Shown here piece after piece: positions 6,449-14,306 of a stretch of DNA of 34,544 nucleotides. Made by a program: the position numbers and the translations under genes. The DNA comes from Celeribacter persicus (GTDB taxonomy: Bacteria > Pseudomonadota > Alphaproteobacteria > Rhodobacterales > Rhodobacteraceae). The DNA is taken from NCBI RefSeq assembly GCF_003050785.1, contig NZ_QAOH01000023.1, positions 1 to 34,544 of the forward strand, given 5' to 3'. The notes beneath the pieces are model-generated. The model did not search any database. It was not told where the DNA came from and saw nothing but the letters and a program-made list of their open reading frames with translations. Position 1 is the first letter of the stretch. The number at the start of each line of letters is the position of its first letter.

Positions 6449-7450
6449 ATGAAACGCTTTATCCTTGGCGGTATGACTGCAACCGCTTTGACCTGCCTCT
6501 CTGCGCAGGTCTCCGCCCAAGATCTGCCCGAAGTCACCCTTCAGGCCGTCGCCGGAAGTCTCGGCGGTGTGCCCATGATGATCATCGAAGGCGAGGGCCT
6601 CGATGAGAAATACGGCTTTGACGGCACATTCGAATACCTGCCGCACGAAGGCATTTTTCAGAATTTTCTGATCGGCAATGCCGACGTGTCGATGGACAAC
6701 GACCTTCTCGGTGTGGCTTTCGCCCGCGAGGAAGGCTTTGATATCACATCCTTCTATCCGGTCGGTAACCTTTATCTCGGCATCGTCGTGCCGGGAGACT
6801 CGGAGGCGAAGACGCCCGAAGATTTGAAAGGCAAGAAGGTTGGCCATTTCGGTGCGGACAGCGGCACGACCATGTTCATCCGTCTGATCGTCGAGGAGAT
6901 GTACGGTTTCGACGTGCTTGAAGAGTATGAAATGTCTCAGGTCGGGCCGGCAGCCCTCGTGTCGCTGCTGAAAGAGGGGGAGGTCGAGGCGATCTTCGAC
7001 TTTGAAAGCTTCGTCTCCGAGGCCATCGTCGCCACCGACGGGCGTTACCTGCTTCAGGCTTACTCCGATTACGCTGATTTCAATGGCGGCTTTGCGCCCT
7101 GGATCACCAATATGGTTGCTCATGGCGATTGGCTGAAGGACAATCCGGAGCTGGCCTACGGCGTGCGTGATGCCTATGACGAGGCGGTCGCGATGCTCGA
7201 AGAGACCAATTACGAGATTCTGCGCAAACCTTACATCCGTGAGAAACTCGGAATCACCAGCGACGAAGTGCTTGATGTGCTGATCGGAAATGGCGCCTCG
7301 CACCACTATTTCACCACCGACTGGTCCGACGACAAACGCGCGGCGGCGATGGAGTTTCTCGGTAAGCTGGCCGAGGATGGTGAGGTGCTGACGAATGTGC
7401 CGGACGGCATGATGGTCACCCTCGAAGATTATATCGGTCCGCGGCCGTAA
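6449..7450 (+). CDS. ABC transporter substrate-binding protein (NMT1/THI5-like)
   Basis: A 333-residue periplasmic binding protein for the adjacent importer. It has a classic signal peptide: MKRF, a hydrophobic core, then VSAQ with cleavage before DLPEV (about residue 24). The mature part follows the SsuA/THI5-like pattern, with VTLQAVAGSLGGVPMMI, GNADVSMDN, and LKGKKVGHFGADSGTTMFI where family members contact the ligand. The ATG at 6449 (after CAGGGAAC) is chosen over upstream in-frame starts because it gives a proper signal peptide. It heads an operon with two permeases, an ATPase and a pyridine monooxygenase, so the ligand is probably the pyridine carboxylate being degraded. The family also binds thiamine precursors and sulfonates. 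Confidence 0.87.
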   Translation: MKRFILGGMTATALTCLSAQVSAQDLPEVTLQAVAGSLGGVPMMIIEGEGLDEKYGFDGTFEYLPHEGIFQNFLIGNADVSMDNDLLGVAFAREEGFDITSFYPVGNLYLGIVVPGDSEAKTPEDLKGKKVGHFGADSGTTMFIRLIVEEMYGFDVLEEYEMSQVGPAALVSLLKEGEVEAIFDFESFVSEAIVATDGRYLLQAYSDYADFNGGFAPWITNMVAHGDWLKDNPELAYGVRDAYDEAVAMLEETNYEILRKPYIREKLGITSDEVLDVLIGNGASHHYFTTDWSDDKRAAAMEFLGKLAEDGEVLTNVPDGMMVTLEDYIGPRP

Positions 7451-7465
7451 CGCAGGGGCCGTGAA

Positions 7466-8209
7466 ATGACCGCACTACAAAAGCAGGTTTGGGCCTATCT
7501 GGCCCTCCTGCTCCTCATCCCCGCATGGTTTCTGGCCCATCAGAACACCACATTCATCGAAAGCCCCGTGACGGTGGCCAAGGCGCTACCGCATTTCCTG
7601 TCCGATCCTGCGACCTGGACGAACATCGGCATCACACTTGCGCGTGTCGTGTTCGGCTTGCTTATGGGAGTTGCGTCCGGGTTCGTGGCGGCTTTCGCGA
7701 TGACCCGTTCGCGCCTTTTGGGCGATGTTCTGAGCTATTATGTGACTGCCGCGCTGCGCACGCCAAGCGCCATTGCCGCCATTCTGGCTCTGGCGATCTT
7801 CAAAGGCTCCGAGGCGGGCTATGTGCTTGTCGTCGCCTTCATCACCTTTCCCTATATGGCTGTCGGCCTGCGGGACGGGTTGGCCAGCGCCGATCATGAT
7901 CTCGATGAGATGGCACAGGTGTATCACCTCGGACTTTTGACCCGCATCCGTCATATCTGGGCTCCTTTCGTAGCCCCCTATATCTTTGCGGCTTTGCGCA
8001 ATGCTCATGCGCTGGCGTGGAAGGTGATTGTCGTGGCCGAGATTTTCGGAGCTGCAAAGACCGGTTTTGGCGCGCAGTTCGAACATGCCTGGAGCTACAT
8101 GATCATGATTGAGGTCCACCTGTGGCTGCTCGTCTTCATGGTCATCGTGCTTTTTGCCGAATACGGCCTGATCCGCACTGCCGAAAAATATGTCTTCCGC
8201 TGGCGCTGA
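7466..8209 (+). CDS. ABC transporter permease (SsuC/TauC type)
   Basis: A 247-residue inner-membrane permease with about six hydrophobic segments. The first, AYLALLLLIPAWFL, starts near residue 10. The cytoplasmic coupling loop that docks on the ATPase is visible as LDEMAQVYHLGLLTRIRHIW near residue 145. It starts 15 bp after the binding protein and is followed by the ATPase. A second permease lies beyond the ATPase, so the channel is probably a heterodimer rather than the homodimer usual for SsuC-type importers. Confidence 0.87.
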   Translation: MTALQKQVWAYLALLLLIPAWFLAHQNTTFIESPVTVAKALPHFLSDPATWTNIGITLARVVFGLLMGVASGFVAAFAMTRSRLLGDVLSYYVTAALRTPSAIAAILALAIFKGSEAGYVLVVAFITFPYMAVGLRDGLASADHDLDEMAQVYHLGLLTRIRHIWAPFVAPYIFAALRNAHALAWKVIVVAEIFGAAKTGFGAQFEHAWSYMIMIEVHLWLLVFMVIVLFAEYGLIRTAEKYVFRWR

Positions 8210-8247
8210 CAGGCGCCCGCGTGACCAGAGACTTTCAAGGAAAGACC

Positions 8248-9045
8248 ATGACCCAAGAAACCCGCCCCTCGGTACTCAAGGCCGTCAATCTCGGCGTGTC
8301 CTATGGCCAAAGCGAGGCCGTCGCCCAGCTCGATTTCGACATCAAGCGCGGTGAATTCGTCGCCATTCTCGGCCCCTCCGGCTGTGGAAAATCCTCCATG
8401 CTCAATGTCATCTCCGGCCTGCGCGCACCCTCGAAGGGCCGCGTTCTCGTCGAGGGCGACGAGCTGTTTACCGCCCGTTCGAAACCGCCGCGTCTCGGCT
8501 ATGTGTTCCAGTCGCACCGCCTCTTGCCATGGCGCACAGTGCGTCAGAATCTTGAAATCGCGCTGGCCGCGTCCGAGGTGCCGCGCGCGACATGGGAAGC
8601 ACGGATCGACGAAATCCTCGCGATCCTGCACATCTCCCAGTTCAAGGATGCCTGGCCTATGCGCCTCTCGGGTGGCCAGCGCCAGCGCGTCTCCATCGCC
8701 CGCGCGCTTTTGGTCGATCCGTCCTACATCCTGATGGACGAACCGCTCTCCACCCTCGACGAGGTGACAGCGCGCTCGTTGCGTCAGGAGCTCACCGGGA
8801 TTTGCCAGCGCACCAATGCCACCGTCGTGTTCGTGACACACTCCATTCGCGAGGCGGTCTATCTCGCCGACCGTATCCTGATCCTGACCAAGGGCCCGGC
8901 CCGGATTTTCGAGGATTACAAAGTGCCGCTTGAGCGTCCGCGTGATTATGACGATGCCCGCATCGCCGAGGTCGAGGCCGACATCATTCGTCGGGTGCAA
9001 GCGCCCTGGGGCCTTGCCGTGCGAGAGGAGACAGCCGTTGCCTGA
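8248..9045 (+). CDS. ABC transporter ATP-binding protein (SsuB/TauB type)
   Basis: The 265-residue ATPase of the importer. Walker A is GPSGCGKSS (residues 42-50), the Q-loop lies in YVFQSHRLLPWRTV, the signature is LSGGQRQRVSIARAL, Walker B is ILMDEPLSTLD, and the switch histidine is in VFVTHSIREAVYLADR. These match nitrate/sulfonate/taurine-type importers. The ATG at 8248 has AAGGAAAG upstream; the longer upstream frame overlaps the permease and is rejected. The next permease gene overlaps its stop codon, so the two are translationally coupled. Confidence 0.9.
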   Translation: MTQETRPSVLKAVNLGVSYGQSEAVAQLDFDIKRGEFVAILGPSGCGKSSMLNVISGLRAPSKGRVLVEGDELFTARSKPPRLGYVFQSHRLLPWRTVRQNLEIALAASEVPRATWEARIDEILAILHISQFKDAWPMRLSGGQRQRVSIARALLVDPSYILMDEPLSTLDEVTARSLRQELTGICQRTNATVVFVTHSIREAVYLADRILILTKGPARIFEDYKVPLERPRDYDDARIAEVEADIIRRVQAPWGLAVREETAVA

Positions 9046-9841
9046 TCTTCCTCTTTCGAACCCCATCGAATTTGTGCGCAAACGCGACTGGATCGCCATG
9101 GTGCCCGCGCGCCTGCTCAGTGGCGCAATCGCCCTGCTTTCCATCCTTGTGCTCTGGCACATCATGTCGATTGCCTTTCGGCCCTGGGTGCCGACGATTG
9201 AAGCCACCGTCATGGCCATGGGGCGCGCATTTCAAACCCCCGCCTTCTGGGATGACTTCTTTCTCACCCTCGGGCGGGTGTTGGCTTCCTTTGCCGCAGC
9301 GTCGATTGCCGGGGCCATTCTCGGGCTGGTCATCGGGCTGAATGAAAAGGCAGAAGCGTTCTTTCAACCGCTTCTGGCTCTGGCTTTAGCGGTGCCGGAT
9401 CCGGTTTACATCATCTTCGCCATTTTGGCCGTCGGCACGGGTGAAATGGCTGGGTTCCTCGCGCTCACCATCGCCGTTGCGCCCTTTGTCACCAATATCG
9501 TGCGCTCCAACGTGCATGCCCGTGACAAGAGCCTCGACGAGATGGCGCAGATCTATCATCTGCCGCGCAATGTCCGGCTGCGGGCGGTTCTGATCCCGCA
9601 ACTCATGCCCGCGCTTTTGACCGCGATGCGCTTTTCCTTCGCCCTGTCATGGAAGCTCGTCGTCGTGGTCGAGGCCATCGGCCAGCCCGACGGCATCGGG
9701 GCCTCGATTTTCAACAGCTTCCGCCTGTTGCGTATGCGCGAGGTGGCCGCCGTAGCGATCATTTTCATCATCGCGATGCAGCTTTTGGAGCGCGGTGTTT
9801 TGGGCCGGGTGGAAAAGAAACTCTTGCGCTGGCGCGAATGA
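9038..9841 (+). CDS. ABC transporter permease, second subunit
   Basis: A 267-residue permease with about six membrane segments (for example GAIALLSILVLWHIMSIAF near residue 27). Its coupling loop LDEMAQIYHLPRNVRLRAVL is closely similar to that of the first permease. A TTG at 9038 is preferred: GAGGAG (9025-9030) sits at correct spacing, and the codon overlaps the end of the ATPase gene. The first ATG, at 9099, would leave a poor binding site. Two distinct permeases around one ATPase are unusual for this importer type and imply a heterodimeric channel. Confidence 0.85.
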   Translation: MPDLPLSNPIEFVRKRDWIAMVPARLLSGAIALLSILVLWHIMSIAFRPWVPTIEATVMAMGRAFQTPAFWDDFFLTLGRVLASFAAASIAGAILGLVIGLNEKAEAFFQPLLALALAVPDPVYIIFAILAVGTGEMAGFLALTIAVAPFVTNIVRSNVHARDKSLDEMAQIYHLPRNVRLRAVLIPQLMPALLTAMRFSFALSWKLVVVVEAIGQPDGIGASIFNSFRLLRMREVAAVAIIFIIAMQLLERGVLGRVEKKLLRWRE

Positions 9842-9875
9842 GCGCCCGCAACTTACGATAAGAAAAGGAAAAACC

Positions 9876-11078
9876 ATGAAGATCGGTATTATCGGCGGTG
9901 GCATTGGTGGCACCGCAGCGGCTTATGCTTTGCTCTCGAAAGGTCACGACGTCACCATTTTCGAACAGGCCCCCGCCTTTGGTGAGGTCGGCGCCGGGGT
10001 TCAGATGACCCCCAACGCAGTGAAGGCGATCAAGGGGCTCGGGCTCTATGAGACCTTCCTTGAGAGCGGCTTTTTCCCAAAGGCGATTGTCGGGCGCAAC
10101 TGGCAGACCGCCCGGGAAAACTTCCGCATCGACCTTGGGGCGGAATTCCAGACCCATTACGATGCGCCCTATATCCATATTCACCGCGCCGATCTGCTCG
10201 ACCTGTTTGCCACGCAACTGCCACTCGAATGTTGTCGCTTTGGGGTGAAATGCACCGGTGCCGAACTGACCGAAGGCGGCGCGCGGGCGTTGTTCGATGA
10301 TGGCAGCACGTTTGAGGCGGATTTGATTGTCGGTGCCGACGGGGTGCGCTCGGCCGTGCGCGGGTCACTCTTTGGCTCCGGCGATCTGCGTTGGACCGGG
10401 CATCAGTGTTATCGTGCCTTGGTGCCGACGGGCGGCGTGGTGGATTACGTCAATCCCGACAGCACTTTCTGGATGGGGCCGAATGCCCATGTGGTGACTT
10501 ATTATGTCAAGGGCGGCGAGATGGTGAACATCGTGGCTGTGACCGAGGCCTCCGAATGGGTCGAGGAAAGCTGGAGCACACGGGCCTCCCATGAGGACAT
10601 GCTCGCAGATTTCGCAGGCTGGCATCCGGATCTGGCCAAGCTGTTCTCGAAAGTGGAGGAGGTCTACAACTGGGGCCTCTTCGACCGCGATCCGATGGAG
10701 AGCTGGACGAAAGGCGCAGTGACGCTTTTGGGCGATGCCTGCCACCCGATGCTGCCGTTTTTGTCGCAGGGCGCGGCGATGGCCATTGAGGACGGCTATA
10801 TCCTCGGTGAGGCGTTGGGGCTTTATCCCGATGATCTGGCGTCGGCTCTTGCGGCCTATGAGGCGGAACGCCGTCCACGCACCTCGAAGGTGCAGCTCGA
10901 AGCCCGCGAGCGAGGCCGCACCTATCACTTGCCGACCGAAGAGGAAATGGCTGCCCGCGATGCCGAATATGCCCGGCGCGCCAAGGAAGACCCGCGCACG
11001 ACCGGGATCAATACCGATTGGGTTTATGATTACGATCCGCGCTGCTTTGCCACCCGCATGCGCGAGTTGATCGAGTGA
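9876..11078 (+). CDS. FAD-dependent monooxygenase, 6-hydroxynicotinate 3-monooxygenase (NicC)-like
   Basis: A 400-residue group A flavoprotein monooxygenase. The FAD site GGGIGG is at residues 7-12 with Glu30 for the ribose, GADGVRS is at 153-159, and GDACHP is at 286-291. In the pathway it would hydroxylate and decarboxylate a hydroxypyridine carboxylate to 2,5-dihydroxypyridine, the substrate of NicX. Compared from memory with P. putida NicC, His205 and Tyr209/Tyr210 are kept (HVVTYY), but the His47 position is Gln43, the Cys202 position is probably Asp195, and the histidine after GDACHPMKP is Phe295. The substrate may therefore not be 6-hydroxynicotinate; 5-hydroxypicolinate is a candidate. 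It ends the uptake operon and is followed by a terminator. Salicylate-hydroxylase-like enzymes are the other possibility. Confidence 0.82.
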   Translation: MKIGIIGGGIGGTAAAYALLSKGHDVTIFEQAPAFGEVGAGVQMTPNAVKAIKGLGLYETFLESGFFPKAIVGRNWQTARENFRIDLGAEFQTHYDAPYIHIHRADLLDLFATQLPLECCRFGVKCTGAELTEGGARALFDDGSTFEADLIVGADGVRSAVRGSLFGSGDLRWTGHQCYRALVPTGGVVDYVNPDSTFWMGPNAHVVTYYVKGGEMVNIVAVTEASEWVEESWSTRASHEDMLADFAGWHPDLAKLFSKVEEVYNWGLFDRDPMESWTKGAVTLLGDACHPMLPFLSQGAAMAIEDGYILGEALGLYPDDLASALAAYEAERRPRTSKVQLEARERGRTYHLPTEEEMAARDAEYARRAKEDPRTTGINTDWVYDYDPRCFATRMRELIE

Positions 11079-11111
11079 CTGGCGAAGACTTGGAACGGCC
11101 ACGGTGAAAAT

Positions 11112-11148
11112 GAGAACCTACCCCATATTATGCGGGGTAGGTTCTTCA
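11112..11148 (+). terminator. Rho-independent terminator of the uptake/monooxygenase operon
   Basis: GAACCTACCCC (11114-11124) and GGGGTAGGTTC (11134-11144) form a perfect 11-bp stem with a 9-base loop, extendable by further A-T and G-T pairs. TTCATATTATT follows. It is placed 35 bp after the monooxygenase stop codon. The downstream run is T-rich rather than pure T, but the stem is strong. Confidence 0.75.
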
Positions 11149-11381
11149 TATTATTAATTACATAATCCCAATTTTTCGTTGGCGTATTGCTGCGGGGCCA
11201 AGCCAAATGTTGGCGTTGGAAATCGTCTGCAATTTGGTGGTGCAGGAACCCGAAGGCTTGGAGTGTGTAGGTGAGGAAGGTGCCGACAACGACGCGGCCG
11301 TGGGTCATTTAGCTGACCGTGGTCTGCTTTGTCAGAGGGACTTTTCTTGAGGAGAGAAGGGTGGTCTCGTAGCCTCTGATT

Positions 11382-11757
11382 ATGACCAAACGCGCGCGCC
11401 TGCGCTATTTCAAAATCGGCCCTGAGGTCATTCGCTTCTGGTGCAACCGTTTCGGGCCGATTTTTGCGGCTGAAATCCGTAGAATCCGCTTTAGTCGGGT
11501 CTGTGTATACTCGAATTGGAAGTGGCATCTGGGCGAGGTGTTTGTAAAGGTCACCGGTGAAACGCGCCATTTATGGCGTGCGGTGATCACGAGGGTGAGG
11601 TCCTGGAAGGCTACGTTTCGAACAGGGCGTGATCCTAAAGAAGTATTGAAATTATTGAGAAAATCCATGAATCGCCACGGTCAGCGTGTGCCGAAATTCG
11701 CTGTCATTTGTTCTTCCGTTTCCAGCCATTCAACCGCGAACGCTATTCTATAGCAGA
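11382..11757 (+). pseudogene. IS6-family transposase, internally deleted and frameshifted
   Basis: The frame begins with RLRYFKIGPEVIR and jumps straight to NRFGPIFAAEIRRIR. It therefore lacks the roughly 30 residues that normally separate these segments in IS6-family transposases. WHLGEVFVKVTGETRHLWRAV follows (the usual WHLDEVFVK has Asp replaced by Gly, so a catalytic Asp is lost), then a frame slip, then EVLKLLRKSMNRHGQ. It cannot be active. The 228 bp before it (11154-11381) carry no gene I recognise and may be further IS remains. Confidence 0.75.
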
Positions 11758-11784
11758 GAGAATCTCACGCTGAACCGTACTGTC

Positions 11785-11906
11785 GCTCTCGACGATCCGA
11801 CTGGTTTCGCGGCGGGGGCATGAACCTCTACGCTAATATTTGGAACGATCCCTGCAACTGGACCGATCCAAGTGGGTTGGCGAGTTACCAGATCTGTCTG
11901 GCATAA
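11785..11906 (+). pseudogene. RHS-repeat core domain fragment
   Basis: The frame from the ATG at 11820 reads NLYANIWNDPCNWTDPSGLA, the signature end of the RHS-repeat core (typically MNLYAYVGNDPxNxxDPSGL). Just upstream the other frame reads DDPTGFAAG, matching the preceding DPxGFAGG, so a frameshift splits the motif. A stop follows within nine codons of the core. RHS proteins are large surface or secreted toxins; only this core scrap is left, next to an IS6 relic. Confidence 0.65.
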
Positions 11907-12098
11907 CAGGCAGCCTCACAGTTCTTTGGTGACGGTTTCGAATTTGTTTGGAGTACCAATTTACTAGCCGATATTTGCATTGCGCTACAAAAACGATATC
12001 TACCCTGAAAGCCATAAATCTCGTTTTTTATCAATTTTAACGTTGTTTTTTTAATGGTCTCTCGGATAGCCTCCTCCTTGGGGAGAACCGGGGGGAAT

Positions 12099-12821
12099 AT
12101 GTCTTTTTCAGGAAATATCAATGAAATAGCATCAGAATCGGGGGCGCGGACGGCCATCGAGCAGGTTTATCGTGATCTGCACAAAGCGATTTTGCTCGGT
12201 GACATCGCGCCGGAGACGCGGCTGCGTGTCGAGGATTTGCGTCAGAAGCTTGGTGTGGGGGCCTCGACCGTAAGAGAAGCGCTTTCGCGGCTTTTGGTCG
12301 AGAACCTTGTCACCACGGAGGGCCAGCGCGGGTTTCGCTCGGCCGCTGCGTCATTGAAAGATTTCAAGTCCATCGTGGAAATGCGCGCCATGCTCGAAGC
12401 CCGCGCGGTACGCGCCTCGATCGAACTGGGCGATGACGCCTGGGAGAATGCCTTTGTGGCGGCGCATCATCATCTGGCCAAGATCGAAACGGACATGCCC
12501 ATCCGCGACAAACAGCTTGTTGCAGAATGGGAGATGCGCAACCGCGCTTTTCACAACGCCATGATCGCCGCCTGCGAGAATGATTGGCTGCTGAATTTCC
12601 GGGGCATTCTTTACAATCATTCTGTGCGCTACCTGCGCATTTCCATCGCGGACCGGACCATTCCGCGCGATGTGCGTGGCGAGCATCAGGCCATTTTCGA
12701 TGCCGTGGTGAGCCGCGATGCCGATCTCGCGGAAAAACTGACCATCGAGCACATTCACCGCACGGTTCCGGTGATCGAAGCCAGCCTGTCGGCGAAAGCA
12801 TGCGAGCGGCAATCGGTTTGA
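12099..12821 (+). CDS. GntR-family regulator with FCD domain
   Basis: A 240-residue transcription regulator. The winged helix is at about residues 20-80 (YRDLHKAILLGDIAPETRL, then LRQKLGVGASTVREALSRLL and a wing with GQRGFRSA). It is followed by an all-helical FCD ligand domain (MRAMLEARAVRASIE, NRAFHNAMIAACEN, EHQAIFDAVVSRD). FCD metal-site histidines are plausible in FHNAM, NHSVR and EHQAI. The ATG at 12099 is chosen for the G-rich binding site just upstream; an ATG at 12054 in frame is possible. It immediately precedes the HAAT importer and probably regulates it. No GntR operator was recognised by eye. Confidence 0.88.
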   Translation: MSFSGNINEIASESGARTAIEQVYRDLHKAILLGDIAPETRLRVEDLRQKLGVGASTVREALSRLLVENLVTTEGQRGFRSAAASLKDFKSIVEMRAMLEARAVRASIELGDDAWENAFVAAHHHLAKIETDMPIRDKQLVAEWEMRNRAFHNAMIAACENDWLLNFRGILYNHSVRYLRISIADRTIPRDVRGEHQAIFDAVVSRDADLAEKLTIEHIHRTVPVIEASLSAKACERQSV

Positions 12822-12886
12822 TTCGAACGCCAAAGTGAAGACATGCGGGAAGAGGAGCCCGCAAGGAAGAAGAGGACCCAAGAGCA

Positions 12887-12904
12887 AACGGATCACCATC
12901 CGTT
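12887..12904 (+). promoter_or_regulatory. Hairpin in the leader of the HAAT importer operon
   Basis: AACGGAT (12887-12893) and ATCCGTT (12898-12904) are perfectly complementary around CACC. It lies in the 145-bp leader between the GntR gene and the binding-protein gene, 62 bp before the ATG. It could be an operator or a leader hairpin; no clear promoter was found beside it. Confidence 0.35.
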
Positions 12905-12966
12905 CAAAAGAAAAACGACAGCGATTTGGAAGGCCCAAGGTCTTCCACAATGGAGGAGGAAAATCT

Positions 12967-14244
12967 ATGTCGAACACGAACCTGTCCCGCCGGGGCTTTT
13001 TGAGAACCTCGGGGGCTGCCGGCCTTGTGACAGCTGCTGGCGGTCTTGCCAGCCCCGCAATCGCATCTCCGAAACCGATCAGGATTGGCTTTGTCAGCCC
13101 CCAGACCGGACCGCTTGCGATTTTTGCGGAAAGCGATCGCTACACGCTGGAGACCTATGCCAAAGCCATTGGCGACGGGCTGATGATCAACGGCACGAAA
13201 CACCCGGTTGAGTTTGTCGTGAAAGACAGTCAGTCAAGCTCCAACCGCGCGTCTTCCGCCGCTCAGGAACTGATCTTCGATGACGAAGTCACGATCCTGA
13301 CCGCCACCTCGACGCCTGACACCACCAATCCGGTGGCCGATCAGGCGGAACTCAACGGTGTTCCCTGTGTCACCAACGACACGCCCTGGCAGCCGCATTT
13401 CTTTGGACGTGGGGGCAACCCCGAGAAAGGGTTCCAGTACACCTATCACTTCTTCTGGGGGCTTGAGGACGTTATTTCCACGTTCATCAATCAATGGGAC
13501 ATGCTCGACACCAACAAAGTCGTCGGTGCGCTCTGGCCCAACGACCCCGATGGCAACGGCTGGTCCGATCCCAAACTCGGCTTCCCGCCGGTGGTGACGG
13601 AACGGGGCTATCAGCTTGTCGATACGGGCCGTTACCAGAATATGTCAGATGATTTCTCCGCCCAGATCGCAGCCTTCAAGGATGCAGGTGTCGAGATCGT
13701 CACCGGCGTGATGATCCCGCCGGATTTTGTGACCTTCTGGACGCAGGCCGCGCAGCAAGGGTTCAACCCGAAGGTCATGCAAGCCGCGAAAGCCACGGAA
13801 TTCCCGCAGGCCGTGGCGCCGCTGGGCGATCGTGGGGATGGGTTGTCGGTCGAGGTCTGGTGGTCGCCGGAACATCCGTTCTCCTCGACCTTTACGGGCC
13901 AAAGCTCCGCGGATCTGGCCGCCGATTACGAGGCGCAGACCGGCAACGCCTGGACCATGCCTTTGGGCTTCAAACATTCGCTCTTCGAAGTGACGCTCAA
14001 TGCGCTCCAACGCTCTGAGGACCCGACCGATCCCGACAGCATTGCCGCCGCTCTGGCCGCGACCGATGTCGAAACCGTTGTGGGGCATATCAACTTTGCC
14101 AACGGCCCGGTGCCGAATGTCGCAAAAACGCCGCTCGTTGGCGGGCAGTGGCACATGGAAGGCGGCAAGCCGGTGCTCAAGATCGTCGAAAACGGCGATC
14201 ATCCGGAGATCCCGCTCACCGGTGAGATGAAGCCCATCGGCTGA
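12967..14244 (+). CDS. HAAT-type ABC substrate-binding protein, probable Tat export
   Basis: A 425-residue periplasmic binding protein of the Leu/Ile/Val type. The N-terminus carries a twin-arginine motif, SRRGFLRTSGAAG, and a hydrophobic stretch ending in ASPAIAS, so export by Tat in folded form is likely. The mature part begins PIRIGFVSPQTGPLAIFAES, the family's first ligand-contact strand, and VTILTATSTPDTTNPVADQA follows the usual hinge pattern. The ATG at 12967 has GGAGGAGGA upstream; the longer upstream frame is not used. It heads a five-gene importer operon. Binding proteins of this subgroup carry amides, urea, aromatic acids or amino acids, so the ligand cannot be read from sequence. 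Confidence 0.87.
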   Translation: MSNTNLSRRGFLRTSGAAGLVTAAGGLASPAIASPKPIRIGFVSPQTGPLAIFAESDRYTLETYAKAIGDGLMINGTKHPVEFVVKDSQSSSNRASSAAQELIFDDEVTILTATSTPDTTNPVADQAELNGVPCVTNDTPWQPHFFGRGGNPEKGFQYTYHFFWGLEDVISTFINQWDMLDTNKVVGALWPNDPDGNGWSDPKLGFPPVVTERGYQLVDTGRYQNMSDDFSAQIAAFKDAGVEIVTGVMIPPDFVTFWTQAAQQGFNPKVMQAAKATEFPQAVAPLGDRGDGLSVEVWWSPEHPFSSTFTGQSSADLAADYEAQTGNAWTMPLGFKHSLFEVTLNALQRSEDPTDPDSIAAALAATDVETVVGHINFANGPVPNVAKTPLVGGQWHMEGGKPVLKIVENGDHPEIPLTGEMKPIG

Positions 14245-14251
14245 GAGTAAA

Positions 14252-14273
14252 GGGAGAGGGGTGACCCTCTCCC
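14252..14273 (+). other. Intercistronic hairpin after the binding-protein gene
   Basis: GGGAGAGGG (14252-14260) and CCCTCTCCC (14265-14273) form a perfect 9-bp stem with a GTGA loop. It follows the binding-protein stop by 7 bp and precedes livG by 33 bp. Such hairpins commonly protect the upstream message, so the binding protein would be made in excess over the membrane parts. No T-run follows. Confidence 0.65.
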
Positions 14274-14306
14274 GATCCGGCCCTGCGGGCTGATACGGAG
14301 AGCGAT

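Noticed and set aside
6293-7306. A 337-codon open frame on the minus strand over the binding-protein gene
   Set aside because: It is the mirror of a well-supported gene in a GC-rich genome. It has no family motif, no ribosome binding site, and covers the divergent promoter.
10365-11102. Long minus-strand open frame opposite the monooxygenase gene
   Set aside because: The plus-strand protein has all FAD motifs; the antisense frame lacks any recognisable domain.
11785-11906. An active RHS toxin or polymorphic-toxin module
   Set aside because: Only the core motif remains, split by a frameshift, with a stop nine codons later and no immunity gene next to it.
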